64,000 nucleotides of DNA from Tipula vernalis (GCA_958295665.1 OY282559.1:136364241-136428240); one strand, 5' to 3'; shown: positions 34,758 through 47,467, numbered from the stretch's first letter. The notes: generated from the letters alone by a model not told the origin. A program made the numbers and translations.

Positions 34758-37135
34758 ATGGATCAGTTCACAATAACAGGAAGACCAAGGCTATCAGAAG
34801 AAGAGCACGTTGATGCAAAGAAACGAAAAATTGAAAAACAAAGACTATACGGCAGCAAAATCTAACTAACGGTAAAAGGCAATTGAATAACGCGAGACGT
34901 CGACAAACTAAAGAAATTTTGGTGGTTCGTAATTTTCAGTATATTCAATGTAGATCTGAGAATTTTGAGGAATCGTCCATAGCTGAGTTTTCCTGTGGAG
35001 AATTAAATGTATATTGCCGTTTCTGTAACGCAAAACATTTTCCTCGTCAATTACCACAGGACAAACTTTTACCCACTGCTGCCAAAAAGGAAAAGTTGTG
35101 TTAGACCCTATTTTAATTTAAAAAAAAATTCGGGATCTTATGACTAAGAAACATAAACATTCAAAAAACTTCTTAGAGAATGTTCGATTAATAAACAGTT
35201 CGTTGGCATTTGCCTCTATGGGTGCGAACATAGTGCCACCTCCACGATATGGTCCGTATTGCCTACGAATTAATGGACAAACTTACCATAGAGTTGGGAC
35301 ATTACATCCTGAAAATGAATATCAACGCAAATTTGCTCAATTGTACATTTTTGAAGCAAACGAAACATGTGAGCAGCGCATGGGAATCAGTGAAAATGCT
35401 AAGTGTAACCCGCAACTAATGCAAGAGTTGAGTTCGTTAATGGCCACCATAAATCCATTCGCACAAGCATTTAAGATGCTTTATGAGGTAAATCAAGAGG
35501 CCATTCACGATGCTCAAGAAAACGGTGCAGAACCGCCTTTAATTTCAATGGCGATAATGCAAGATCGAAGATTTGATCAACGACGATGTTGCTTTTATTT
35601 TTCAAAATGATAATGGAGAGCCTCCACTTGAACGAGATCTGTTAATTCATTGCCGCGCTAATTTTAATGATGCAAACCCACGTAAAACTGAGAGAATCAG
35701 TGTACTTGATCCGAATTTAGAACCAATGATATATCCATTGTTTTTCCCACATGGTGATCAAAGTTGGGGTGTTGGTTTGCCTCTTTTTCAACCGTCAACA
35801 CTTTCAAATATAAGAAACCGACAATCTGTAAATCCACGAACTTGAGTTACTCAAATGCAGTATTATGGTTATCGATTTTCTATTCGGGATGAATTTAATG
35901 CCTTTTTATGCGGCGGAAAACTAACATAACAATATTTTGTTGATTCGTATATTAAAACAGAAGCAAATCGTCTCAATTATGTTCGGCATAATCAAAAAAA
36001 ACTCAGAGCGGCAAAATACAGTGGCCTTATGGATTACTTGCAAAGTGAAGCTATTAATCAAGGTTTAGTCCCTGGAACAGCTATAATCCTTCCATTATCA
36101 TTCCAAGGAAGCCCGAGAAATGTGGCCTAAAACTATCAAGATGCTATGGCGATTATCCGTAAATGTGGCAAGCCGGACTATTTCATTACAATGACATGTA
36201 ATCCGAAATGGAGTGAAATAAGTAAAAATTTGTTGGAAGGTCAGTCTCTGGAATTTCGTCCCGATTTAGTGGCAAGGGTCTTCAAATTAAAGCTCCAAGA
36301 ATTGCTCGATGACATTTCGAGAAAGCATGTTTTCGGAGTTTCAGTTGCGAGGATGCATGTCATTGTGTTTCAAAAACGAGGACTACCTCATGCCCATATT
36401 CTATTGATTGTCGGAAACGAAGATAAACCAAAAGATTCAGAAACCATTGATAAATTCAATTCTGCGGAAATTCCAGATATTGACGTTTATCAAAAGCTAC
36501 ATGCTATCATTACAAAACACATGATACATGGTCCCTGTGGAAAGCAAAACCCGAATTCACCTTGCATGGTCAATGGAATATGCAGCAAAAATTTCCCTAA
36601 AAGTTTTCAAGATGAATCGATAGTTAACTGTAACGGATATCCAAAATACAAGCGAAGTGCTTGTGGCAGTGCAATTATAAATGGTAAGACATTGGATAAT
36701 TCATGGATTGTTCCGTACAATCCACGTTTAAGCCTCAAATTTAACTGTCATATTAATGTCGAATGTTGTTCTTCAATTCAAAGTGTGAAGTATTTATTTA
36801 AGTATATGTACAAAGGACACGATTGTGCCAATATAACCTTCGTTCAACAAGGTACTTTGGATCATGTTGAGATTAGAACGTACATGGACTCGAGGTATGT
36901 AAGTGCGCCTGAGGCAGCTTGGCGCCTGTTTAGTTTAAACATGCACGAACAGTCACACGTCATTGTGAGACTGCCAATCCACCTTCCAGATGATCAAACT
37001 GTGTTATTTACCGAACAAACCATCAAAGAAAGTGTTAATCGAGCTGCCAACAAAAACACAATGCTTACAGGATTTTTAAACCTAAATCAAACGCGGCGCA
37101 TGGAAACCCCGACAAAGATGTGGAAATATGACCAT
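34758..37135 (+). pseudogene. Helitron Rep (HUH endonuclease) part
   Basis: The N-terminus at 34758 carries Cys pattern VYCRFCNAKHF (near 35,010). The conserved pre-Rep block is at 35140-35610 (ALAFASMGANIVPPPRYGPYC by position, GTLHPENEYQRKFAQLYI). A block with PMIYPLFFPHGDQSW is near 35,730. The Rep core is at 36146-37141 (331 codons): TMTCNPKWSEI, then the HUH motif GLPHAHILLI (His codons at 36389 and 36395), then the two tyrosines spaced by four in KYLFKYMYKGHD (36791 and 36803). Both catalytic elements that nick and join DNA are therefore preserved. Lesions are stops after 34,860, a frameshift near 35,575, TGA at 35843-35845, TAA near 35,926 and near 36,127, and a frameshift near 37,130. 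Confidence 0.85.
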
Positions 37136-38720
37136 TGGTAGAATGTTTTCGGTTAATATGACAGATATTGAAAGATTTTGTCTACGCTTACTTCTTCTTC
37201 TTCACGTTCCTGGAATCTTATCTTTTGAAGACTTGAGGACATTCAATGGCTACACAAGTGGAACATTTAAAAAAGCGGCTCAAAAACGTGGTTTATTTAA
37301 TGATGATACTACATGGGAAAATACGTTATCAGACTCTATTTCAACAAGCATGCCACGTCAGTTGCGAGATCTATATGCATGTATTTGTGTTTTTGCCTCC
37401 CCATCAAATGCTTTAGATTTGTTTACAAAATTTAGAAAGGAGCTACGTGTTGATTACGTTCACCACCATAGAGATCATACTGATGAATGCACAATTTGTG
37501 AGATGTTTGCTTTAAGAGATATTCAGGGAACCCTAAAATTACATGGGAAACAATGTATTGACTTTGGACTACCAACTCCCCCTACTAATTTAGGAGAGCT
37601 GATACAATATTACGATGCACATATCCAGAAAGAAATCGGAGATGCTATGCAATGCAAATTAAATCAAGAACAAAAAATAACTTTCCAAACCATAATGACA
37701 GCTGTAAATCATAATGATCTTCCACACCTTCTTGTCGGTAAAACAATACTACTTGGTGGAGATTTTAGACAAACTTTACCTGTAATTGTACATGGTAGTC
37801 AGCCTGCAATTGTTGAAGCTAGCTTAAAATTTCATGGTCTTTGGGAAAAGTTTAATGTTCTCAGGCTTCAGAATAACGTACGTTCAGTGGACCCACAATA
37901 CAGTAATTGGTTACTTAAATTAAGCGATGGAACTTTAACTAACAACCATGGTCTTGCCGACGACTTAATTGAAATTCCGAGCAACCTTATTTGCAAAGGC
38001 TCTATAAAAACAGAAATCTTTGGTGAAACGCTGTCGTCGGTTGATGCCGAAAGCTTTTCAAAAATGGCAATTTTATGTCCAAAAAATGCAGATGTGGACT
38101 TGATCAACGAAGAAGTGTTGACACGTTTTGCGGAAAGCCCCGTCACATATTATAGCATTGACTCGATTGATGATGCAAATGATGAAGACATTCAGAACTA
38201 CCCGATAGAATTCTTAAATGATTTAACGCCATCTGGGATGCCGCTTCATAAATTGAACTTAATAGTTGGAAGTATCATATTTCTATTAAGGAATCTTAAT
38301 ACGAAGCGAGGTCTTTGTAATGGAACTCGATTAATTGTTCGGTAGCTGAAACCAAATTTAAAAATTGCCGACGTTTTAACGGGAAGTGCAGAAAAGGAAA
38401 CTGTATTCATTCCCAGAATTGAGCTGGCCCCGATCAACACAGACTTACCGTTTATTTTACAACGAAGACAATTTCCAATTAAATTGGCATTTGCAATGAC
38501 TATCAACAAGTCTCAGGGACAGAAATTAGAAAAGGTAAGTTTATTCTTACCGGGACTTGTGTTTGGGCATGGTCAATTATACGTAGCATTATCACGAGTC
38601 CGAAAATCCACGGATGCAAAAGTTAAAATTTTATATAGTCCCCTATCAGGGGAACTTATTAGCTGGATCAATACAGATTTTACCAAAAATATTGTGTATA
38701 AAGAAATTTTTTCAAAATAA
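37128..38720 (+). pseudogene. Helitron Pif1-like helicase part, Walker motifs deleted
   Basis: In frame from 37128 (RMFSVN, LLLLHVPGILSFEDLRTFNG) through PRQLRDLYACICVFASPSN to a 405-codon stop. NDLPHLL is joined directly to VGKTILLGGDFRQTLPV at about 37,735. The segment that in Pif1/Helitron helicases holds the Walker A loop and the DEAP box, roughly 130 residues, is missing without loss of frame. Later motifs remain: [43 protein letters not shown] and [14 protein letters not shown] single TAG at 38343-38345 (LIVR*LKPN) interrupts the frame. Without Walker A it could not hydrolyse ATP. Confidence 0.85.
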
Positions 38721-41700
38721 ATGTCATGGTGCAAGTGCAATATCATTATGTTCTCTTTCTGTTAATTTTAAACAAGGAGGTGCGGGATCTATATGTTTTT
38801 ATTTTGACTGAGAAAGAATGACACAGCTGGTCCAGACTATCGACTCTTTCTTTTGTACTGTTATAGTACAAATGAATGTTCGATTTATTCCTATTGCCAT
38901 TAACCGTTTTATCATAGAAGAGCATCGACGTAGCTCTCTCTTCTTTCAAATTCACGTTTTTTCGTAAATAAGAAACGTGCGATTCTACACTTCACCCACG
39001 GTTTGAAATACCATTATTTGGTTTAAGGGAGAGAGAGTCTCAACACATGTCAACCCCACCCATAGCAAATGTTGTGCCAGCTCCTTACTGGTAAAAAAAT
39101 TATCAAATCTTATATTCCTGTTTCAATTATGAAGTGGAGCGCACAATTGTTGAACCATAGTGGACCTTAGCTTGATTGCTTTTAATGTCCTTCTATCCCC
39201 AAATATGGACTTTCCTTCAGAGGATAGCTTGTGGAGCTGTCGCAGATCCACCTAACCTTCATTCGGTATTTGTCTGGCTTTGACTTATTTTCAAAAAGAT
39301 ATTCTAAATTTGGCATTGTAATTTTTTTCATCAAGAATAACATATATTAAAATACATTTGGCGCATTTTGTCTTGAAATAGTTTCTAAAGTGTAGGGTTA
39401 AATATTTTTTTGGATTTGGTGCACCGATTGACGGCTGATTGTAATACATGCCATCCAAGGTGAGTGTTTCTTCATTGTGTCACTTAACTTGATGGTTGCC
39501 TAAACCAGACCGTCAGAACTATTGTTGAACTATATTCACAGCTATGTAGTCTCAATTCAGTCTCGGTTTTAGTCGCTTCAATGGAATTCTGGCCAAATTT
39601 ATTTCAATCGTCAACAATTTAGAAGAGTTGAACTGTAATCAAGGATATTTTTCGTTATCGAGCAGTCTCCAGAATAATTAAAAATGTTTTCAAAGATGTC
39701 TTTACTTGTTTTGTTTTTTTTTTTTTATTTTAATGACCCAGATATTAAATCATAAAATTAAAACGATACCTAAAACCATCTGTCTAATCTGTAATCCTAT
39801 TCAATTATACAGAATACGAAGCCATATTAACATTTTAATCTGGCCTACTGTTTTTTTAAGATATGTATGGGATATTTCAACCCCCCAAACGTAAGGGATA
39901 TTTTTTCGGTTATTGTTGCTCTCCTTGAAAAAAACATGGAACATAACAACAACAACAACAATTAAAATATATTCACATCATTAAGAAAATACAAATTGTA
40001 TTATTACATCAACTCTTATAATCCCTTTATACGTTAACCTCTCTCTCCACATCATCATATCATCCTCATCCTTTCCGTCCTCACATATTTCGATCTTTGT
40101 TGTTTTGTTTTTGTTTTCTTTTTTTTTCGAAAGATATTAACATACGAATGATAAGAAAAATATGCTTATTTAAGGATATAGGATATACACAAAAATACAA
40201 GACAAAAAGCCAAAATCATCTTTTCTCTCCAAAACAAACCAAATAATAACCAAGAAAAGTGAAAGATGACTGTTTATAGTACATAACGGGAGGGGGATGG
40301 TGTGAAATGGTACTGGAAAAAAAAACAACGAACACAATAATTAGTTTTTGGTTGTTAGGATGGCACAAAAAAGGGACATTTTGATTTATGACAGTTTAGT
40401 GACGCCATCTGTTATCGAAGTGTTATATGATTTTCGTTTTTGTGTTGTATTGTGTTCCTGTCGTAGTTGTTGTTGTTGTTTTCTCGATGAAAACCTCACA
40501 TTCCATATCACTTTTCGTTTTTTTTTATTTATTAAGAGCAGCTTCCTTTCAAAAATAAAAATTCCGAATTAAATTTGAATAATTTTTGGTGAATGAAAAA
40601 ACATATAACATCACTATATAGATGGTATAGTGAAAAAAAAAGTGTTAAGGATATTAAGGATATTTTATAAAACGGTATATAAGTATAGTTGGATATTTTG
40701 TACTATACGTATATACTCGTACATACAAATCAAAAAATGTGAAAAACTAAAAAATTTGTTTATTTAAAAGATTGACGGTGATTTAATATTTTTTGTGCTC
40801 ATTTATACGAGTATATGTGGAAAATATGTAAAATGGGATTTTCATTTCAACTATAAAAGATTTATATAGAGGTATATGAAGGGGGCGAATATATACGAGT
40901 AGATGTGGAATTAGTTTGGATGAATGATAAAAATGATAATTAGCATTAACAATTTTTTTTTGTTTTTTTTAACTCGGAAAATTGGCTTAGTTAGTTTAGG
41001 AAGGTTGATGATGGATATCATTTTTATTTATTCTTCGTATTTTGCTATAAGATTTGGGTCCAAAATTTATTATGTAAATATAGTGAGGATTAAAAAAATT
41101 GCTCTTTATGCGCCCATGACACTAAATGGTAATTAAGTACTAATTAGTTTTAGAGAAGCGAAAAATAGTAAGCTAAAATTTGTTATTGTCAAACAATTAT
41201 ATTTTTTTGCCAAGATTGGGTTCCTAATTATTGGAATCGTTACTAAGAGAGAAACTTTTTGATTCTAGAAATGTTAGTTCGATCCCAGGAAGCTTCTAGC
41301 TTCACAATCATATTTTTGAAAAAAATTATCACGATTTGACGTCATCCTTGAGCAAAGGCTCCAATGCTAATAATTATTTAAAAAAAATTTTTTTTGATAA
41401 ACGTTCTAATTTCTATTAATGTTGAAATTTCAATAAAACGATTTATTAAAATTTCAACGTCTTTCGAAATTTAGGAAAAATACGAGAAGGAGGAAAACAA
41501 AAATTAGAAAAAAATATTCCAAATGAAATTTTGCGTCATAAATTAATCGAATAATCTAAGCTTGCGAATCGCATTTGCTATAAGCTAATGTGAATTTGCC
41601 CGATTGAAAGGCATCTCATGGTTCCACCTATCCGCTATAGTTTAAAGGTTTTCAAAGAAATTACCTTTAAAAATTCTTCACGGTAAATTTAGTATCTTAA

Positions 41701-41807
41701 GTTAGTAGCTATTTCTCAAACAATTTCTAACTTCAGAATAACCGAGGAAATAAGAAGTGGCTGTGGAAATCGAAAAATGTTCGGTACAAAAACAGAACTA
41801 CAGTTAG
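38721..41807. other. AT-rich stretch, no recognised gene
   Basis: Contains poly-T runs, (AAC)n near 39,945, (TTG)n near 40,455 and repeated ATATACGAGTA motifs near 40,700-40,900. No transposon domain was seen. It could be host intergenic or intronic sequence. Confidence 0.5.
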
Positions 41808-42010
41808 TTGTGGGCGCCAAAATTCTCTCCACGATCGATCAACAAGATCTTTATCTATTGGTGTTCGGCGAAGCTTTATGAGTACCCGTTTAAATTTTAT
41901 GTAATGCTTTTAACTATTCCAACCTTGATTTCTTCCCCTGGATGTAGTTCGATGATTCTGCCAAGTAACTATTTGGAAAACTTTCATCCTTTAAAGTCAC
42001 TAGTCCTCCT
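41808..42010 (-). pseudogene. BEL/Pao pol C-terminal fragment (DUF5641)
   Basis: Minus-strand GGLVTLKDESFP then LGRIIELHPGEEIKVGIV (about 42,005-41,900), and in the next frame FKRVLIKLRRTPIDKDLVD. This is the domain that ends BEL/Pao integrases (GDLV.IKDE...LGRI.E..PG). It is an isolated scrap lying head-to-head with gypsy E. Confidence 0.65.
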
Positions 42011-42061
42011 TATTTTAAATTAGATGATTCGTTATGCAATTTATGGCGAGATTGCAGTAAA

Positions 42062-42895
42062 GTGACATATTCTGACAGAACTCATCGAGACATTCCATCA
42101 TTTAATGATACTCAGTCAGAATTAAAACCATTCATCCAACATGAAGATGAGGTAGTTAGAATATGTACACCTATAATTGTAAACCCTAACCAACAAAACT
42201 TAATCGTTAGAGACATACGTAGTAAAATAACAGGTGAAGCAAGCTCAATACTTGAAATGTATAATGCAAATGATTCATGGACAATAATGAAAACATCTCT
42301 GTTATCACATTATACAGACAAAAGAGACGAAACCAGTCTAATTAGGGATTTACACTCTATAAGTCAACGAAACGATAATATTGATATTTATTTTTCTAAA
42401 ATATCAGAAATAATGAATAGCCTAAATATTTGGATATCAATCAATATTCCAAATAATACACCCGAAGTTGTAAAGACAGCTAAACGCTCTTGGTATCAAA
42501 CGTTGGCACTTTCGGTATTCTTAACCGGACTCAAAGAACCCCTTGGATCAATGATCAGAGCAATGAGACCTACAGATCTCGCTACTGCAAGAACATATTG
42601 TATAAAAGAACAAAATATTCAATATATGAAGAATAAGCGTGAACCAATATTCAAACAAAAATATCCGAAACCCCCTATCCCACAAAGGTTACCAGTTCAA
42701 CCATATAATTACAATCCATACCGACCCCCAATTCCAATGAAAAATTCATATAATTCACTTCTACAAAGAAACCAATTTTTAACATTCTCCCCAAAACTTG
42801 CATATTATAATCACCGACCCTTCATACAACAAAATCAAAATCAAATAAGTCAATACGGTAAATATAGACCTTTACCACCAAACCCTCAAATATAA
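42062..42895 (+). pseudogene. gypsy E gag (largely open)
   Basis: A 277-codon frame. IPSFNDTQSELKPFIQ at the start, a SWTIMKTSLLSHYTDKRDE block, DLHSISQRNDNIDIYFSKI, then LALSVFLTGLKEPLGS followed by the A..YC..EQNI block match the 17.6/297-type gag, which ends in a Pro/Asn/Gln-rich tail rather than zinc knuckles. The ATG at 42062 may not be the original start because upstream gag sequence is short. The frame ends at 42895. Further gag-like acidic sequence continues in other frames to about 43,180, so the C-terminus is probably frameshifted. Confidence 0.75.
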
Positions 42896-43199
42896 CCAGA
42901 ACCAATGGATACAACAAGTATCTCTCCACAATTCACCAACCTTCTCAAACTCAAACTCCCAAATACCATTTAAATAATAATGGACCACCACGAGTTCAAA
43001 TTAAAGAACTATTCAATACTGAACTAGAACCACAGTATGAACGCGACGATGATAAAAACTATCACGAAAACCATCAAGTGGAATACCCACATGAAGAACA
43101 ATATTCTGAAGATCATTTTGAATCCTATGAACAACAAAAACAGACACCCGATGTAAAATTAGTGACGAGGATTTTCGCCTAGAAGCCTCGGAGCAACAT

Positions 43200-43597
43200 A
43201 CGGCTATATAAACTTAAATAATCACCAATCAGGTTATCAATTACCCTATATTGAAATAAACCTACACGGTAAACCATACAAATTTTTGATAGACACAGGA
43301 TCTACAAAATCATTCGTAGAACCCGAGATAATAGATCAATATCAAAGTTATAAAATTCAACCGACTATTGTCACCACCCTATTCAATAAACACACCATTG
43401 ACAAAGCTATAAAAATGAAAGGTTTAAAAGAAATAAAAAACTCAACATGATATAGAATTTCTTCTATTCAAATTTCATTGTTACTTTCAAGCTATATACA
43501 TGCTATATTTCTGGTGAAAAAATGTACACCACGAAGTTAGCTGTATGAGTTGAATTATTTCCAATTAGAACAAAAAAGTTGACCAGGGTTACCAATA
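43200..43597 (+). pseudogene. gypsy E protease, cut by PIF insertion
   Basis: LPYIEINLHGKPYKFLIDTG at about 43,237-43,300 contains the retropepsin DTGS site, intact. It is followed by FVEPEIIDQY, and after a frameshift by a HDIEFLLFKFH-type block near 43,450. The PIF/Harbinger element begins at 43,598 and the pol linker continues at 47,540. Confidence 0.75.
43595..43597. repeat. PIF/Harbinger target duplication ATA, left copy
   Basis: ATA abuts the GAGCATC terminus; ATA also follows the right terminus at 47468-47470. Three-base duplications are the rule in this superfamily. Confidence 0.75.
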
Positions 43598-43632
43598 GAG
43601 CATCTTCACACTTAGGTAACTTTTCTATCCGT
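43598..43632 (+). repeat. PIF/Harbinger left terminal inverted repeat
   Basis: Starts GAGCATCTTCACACTTAGG. A short internal echo GTAACTTTT lies about 14-18 bp inside. Confidence 0.8.
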
Positions 43633-43903
43633 AACTTTTTTTTTACACCCTCCACGTCCACACACATTTTATTTGTACCCGGTAACTTTTATAATTTTCT
43701 ACCAACACAAGTAAAACAAAATATTAAAAATTTTCAAGGACTTTTTTGATGTATTTTTTTAGTCTGATTTTGTTTTTGAGCTGAGTGCGCAAAATAAAAA
43801 TTTTAATTGTGGTGAAAAAGAATTTCTGAAAATAAAAAAATAAAAATAAGTTTTACAATTATAAAGTGCTTATAATTGAATTTAGTTTTATTAAAACTTT
43901 AAA

Positions 43904-45532
43904 ATGGAAGATGAAATGGAAAATAATAATAGTGCAAATAATAATAATGGACGAAATAGTGAAGGATGGACGCGGTCACAAACGCTACTATTGATAAGCG
44001 AATATGAAAAAAATAAATGTTTATATAATCCTGTGGATGTAAATTTTGTGAATAAAAGTTTCCGAAGTCAAAAATTATCTGAAATGTGTGATAAATTAAA
44101 AAGTGTCAAATCGAACATAACCGTCGACAAAATACTAAAAAAACTAAAATCTTTAAAAACACAGTTGTGGAAGGAAAAAAAAAATATATTAAGTTCAAAA
44201 AAAAGCGGCGCAGGAGCTGAAAAATTGTATGAACCAAAACTTTGGTGTTATAACGAGTTATCGTTTCTATTATACACTAATGATGCTGAGCCAAGCAAAT
44301 CTAATGTAGATTTACGTGAGGTAAGTTGAATATGTATTTTCATTCTAATGTTAATATCCAGATTTTGATGTATGCTACAAAACGATTTAGTGATATGGTT
44401 TTGTAAAATCATGCGATTTATTCATAAACCTCTAGTATATGGAAAATATTGTAGATGCTAATTAGAGAAAATTAAAAAAGTATTAATTAAAATTATGTTG
44501 TGAAAATGCTTACTGTAAAATCAGTTTATCGATGCTATTCAAAACTAACTCCAATATTATTATTAATTCAATTTTATTTACACTTTCAGTTAGGAATAGA
44601 AGAAGATAATTTGGATCACAGTGGAACCAGCGCCCAAATCGAAATTAGTGAAACCGACAGTGGAAGCACCTCACAACACAAAGATCGTGGATGCCCGTCA
44701 CAAACCGTAAGTTTATTTATTAGAATTAGAATTATTTATTTCATTAATATACCTTATTTTATTTTATTATTAATTTCAGAAACGAAAAAATAAATCAAAG
44801 CAACTCGAAGCCTGTGGCATGGAGGCCCTGCATTTCATGAAAAAGTTCGTCGAAAACAAACCGGCAAAAGAGCCAGCGGGCAAAGAGGAAGAATTATGCA
44901 AATACTTATGCGGCCTTTTGAAACGCATTCAATTAGAAGAAACGTTTGAAGAACTAAGCTTCAAGATAATCACCTTGGTGAACCAAACCATTTTAGAGGA
45001 GAAAAAACAGATGAAATCAAGCGCCTCCTATTTCTCCGAAATTTCACATTACCCTTCCCCCATAACTCCTAATTTAAGTTCTACACCTTTTTCCATTCCC
45101 AGTCCCATTCATTTTAATTCCCATCCCGAATCGTCCCTTTCGACCTCATCAAGCAAATCAATACATTTGGCAAACCATTCCCCCATAACTTCACCGAACT
45201 TAACATCTACAATTCCCAGTCCTATTAATTTTAATTCACATTTCGAATCGTCCATATCTACCTCATCCAGTAATACAACTCCGTCATTACATGTACCTTC
45301 ACCTGAACCTTATCTATCCAAATCCCATTCGCCATTTTCTACTTTTTCCCGAAATTCATTTAAAAGTACCTCATTTATTCCAGCTGTTCCACATTCCAAC
45401 CCCATCCCCATTCAACAATCCAATAAACCCATTATTCTGCAAAACATTTTGATAAAAAAATCCAATTCCACAAGAAATGTTTTGGAGAGGGCGATGGACG
45501 GTGTTTTCGACATCGACGATAATTATTTATAA
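43904..45532 (+). CDS. PIF/Harbinger MADF (Myb/SANT-like) protein, three exons
   Basis: Predicted exons 43904-44320, 44590-44706 and 44780-45532, with introns GTAAGT...TTTCAG in both cases; all joins are in phase 0, giving 428 residues. Residues about 20-115 (GWTRSQTLLLISEYEKNKCL to LWCYNELSFLLY) are an MADF/Myb-like DNA-binding domain. The second exon is acidic. The third begins with a basic stretch and a coiled region (CKYLCGLLKRIQLEETFEEL), then a Ser/Pro-rich tail with two internal near-repeats (SSLSTSSSKS and SSISTSSSNT contexts). In PIF/Harbinger elements this partner binds the transposon ends and helps bring the transposase to the nucleus. It lies tail-to-tail with the transposase, 187 bp apart. 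Exon joins are read from splice motifs only. Confidence 0.8.
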
Positions 45533-45719
45533 ATAAATATACATGTACAAATACATAAAACTTGCATTTTATTTTAAAACAAATTCACAATCTCTACAAT
45601 CTTTGTACAATTTTCTCCTGACTTGAAGTTATCTGATGTACGTACATTTACAATCTAGAAACAATTCAATAAACAAATTTTGGTGTCGTTTACATTTTTA
45701 TCGCTTATATTTTTAACAT

Positions 45720-47036
45720 TTATATTAAACCTTCATTAATAAAGTAATCGGTTAGTTCTGTTCGAACGTTTTGCCCCGATTTAGATTGCGAACGGTTGTC
45801 TAGCGTGGCTTGGTTAGTATTTTGATGTTCTGATGATATGTTAGAAAATTGCGATTGGTTTTCTTCTCGGTACCAAGGGCTTCTCGATATTAAAAAATTA
45901 TGTAGCACGCAACAACATTGTACAATCTTAGTAACCTTTTCTTGATGCAATTTGATTGGTTTTTGGAACACTTGGAAACGGTTACTTAGAATTCCAAAAG
46001 CTCTTTCAATATTCTGGCGAGCCCGGCTTAATCGTCGATTAAATGTTTTTTTAGCTTCGTCGGTTGTTGTGAAGGAATATGGTACCATCATATTTTCCGA
46101 TAACGGAAAGGCATTATCAGCAATAAACATGTAAGGCAGCATTCTTGAATTTCCGATTAATTGTTTTGATGGTAAAAATTTATCGGGTTGTTGCAGGATA
46201 TACATCAAATCGGATCGTTGCAAAACGCCAGCATCGCTAATACGACCATTGCACCCAATATCGACGAAAATAAACTTCCCGTAAGCGTCTGCAATGCCAA
46301 GCAATACTACGCTGTGAAATCCCTTATAATTATAAAAGAGTGGAGCCTCCTTTTTATTTGGCCGGAAAGCAATATGTTTCCCGTCGAGCGCCCCCAAACA
46401 GTGTGGATACTGCCATTTAATACTGAAGTCATCCGCAATTTTAATCCACTCTTCTTTGGTAGTCGGAAACTGAAATTATTATTTATTAGTACATTTTATA
46501 GAACTTGTGTTTTAAATATTCACCTTTAGATATTGTGATTTTAGGCGTTTGTATATAGCCTCACACACATCGATAATTGCTGTTGATAGGAACGATTGCG
46601 ACAATTTGGAATTGTAGTCTAATTCCGTAAAATTTTCTCCAGTAGCCAAAAATCTTAACGTAACTGAAAGTTTTTCCTCTGGATTTATTGCAGCCCTCAT
46701 ACGAGTATCCTGTTTCTCAATATCTGGCCTAATTGCAGACAGAATAAAATTGAAGGATTCTTCGTCCATACGTATAAAATTTTTGAAGTCCTTGGAATCT
46801 GGCTTAAGTTCCATCATTAGACTTTGGGTGTTGCCACATCGTTTTCTCGATTTTCTATAGTCTTTAATCCACAATCTTTTATTTTCTTCTTGTTGTGCTT
46901 CTTCCTCCTCTATAGCAGCTGATAATAGAAGACAAGCTGCAGCTGTTGAGGCCATAACGACAACTGAAGCTTCGTCATCATCATCACTATCAAGAAATGA
47001 TGCATTATACGGTAAAGATTCTTTATTTAAATTCAT
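45720..47036 (-). CDS. PIF/Harbinger transposase (HARBI1/DDE_Tnp_4 type), two exons
   Basis: Exon 1 is 47036-46524 and exon 2 is 46469-45720; a 54-bp intron with GTGAAT...TTTCAG joins them in phase 0, giving about 420 residues. The N-terminal part is acidic (SDDDDEASV) then carries a helix-turn-helix region (RMDEESFNFILSAIRPDI, LSVTLRFLATGENF). The catalytic core includes GALDGKHI (first Asp), VDIGCNGRISDAGV (second), MFIADNAFPL, and RARQNIERAFGIL (Glu), followed by a CCVLHNFLI block. All are as expected for DDE_Tnp_4, and no lesion is seen. An alternative ATG at 47072 would add 12 residues; 47036 is preferred because MNLNKESLPYN is a cleaner start. It acts with the convergent MADF protein. 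Confidence 0.87.
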
Positions 47037-47429
47037 TTTTATTCCCACGAGTAGTGCGATTTGTTTCCACAATGGCGATTAAATTTTTTTTTTTAAATAT
47101 TTATTAAAGATTAAAAATAACTTTATATTTTAATATAAATTTAATATTAAATTACATTATCACTTTTATATAAATTTTTCCAAAACATTTTGTTTGTTTA
47201 CTCGTATATATATAAAATTATATAACAATATGTATATAAAGTATTTTATATGTGTACAGCTCAAAAACAAAATTAAACTAAAAAAATACAATAAAATGGC
47301 CTTGAGAATATTTCTATTTCATTTTTCTTTGTGTTGGAGTGTTGAAATTTTTTGAAGCTACGAAAATTTTGGTTGAAAAATGAATCAATGAAAAAACCGG
47401 TTTTGTAGGTAAAGGGGGTAAAACGAGGT

Positions 47430-47467
47430 AGTTACCAGATAAAAGTTACCGTAGTGTGAAGATGCAC
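47430..47467 (-). repeat. PIF/Harbinger right terminal inverted repeat
   Basis: Inverted match to the left end: GTGCATCTTCACACTACGG read inward, with two mismatches in the first 20 and a further GTAACTTTT match. Confidence 0.8.

Larger units (their letters stand above)
34758..38720 (+). mobile_element. Helitron (RepHel) remnant
   Basis: A nearly 4 kb plus-strand stretch with the rolling-circle Rep domain followed by a Pif1-like helicase, the hallmark of Helitrons. Rep catalytic motifs survive, but the gene has several stops and frameshifts and the helicase lacks its ATP-binding core. The CTRR end with hairpin was not identified downstream. Confidence 0.85.
43598..47467. mobile_element. PIF/Harbinger DNA transposon, apparently complete and autonomous
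   Basis: A 3.87 kb element with terminal inverted repeats GAGCATCTTCACACTTAGG on the left and, read inward, GTGCATCTTCACACTACGG on the right, continuing GTAACTTTT in both. It encodes the superfamily's two proteins in convergent genes: a Myb/SANT-like (MADF) protein on the plus strand and an HARBI1-type DDE transposase on the minus strand. Both frames are intact across small introns with GT-AG ends. It interrupts gypsy E between protease and RT. Confidence 0.88.

Noticed and set aside
37736..37747. VGKT in the Helitron helicase as a Walker A loop
   Set aside because: The residues align with the GGKTILLGGDFRQ block downstream of the DEAP box; no GxxxxGK(T/S) loop is present.
38760..38960. Helitron 3' hairpin and CTRR terminus
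   Set aside because: No convincing hairpin followed by CTRR could be placed, so no end was annotated.
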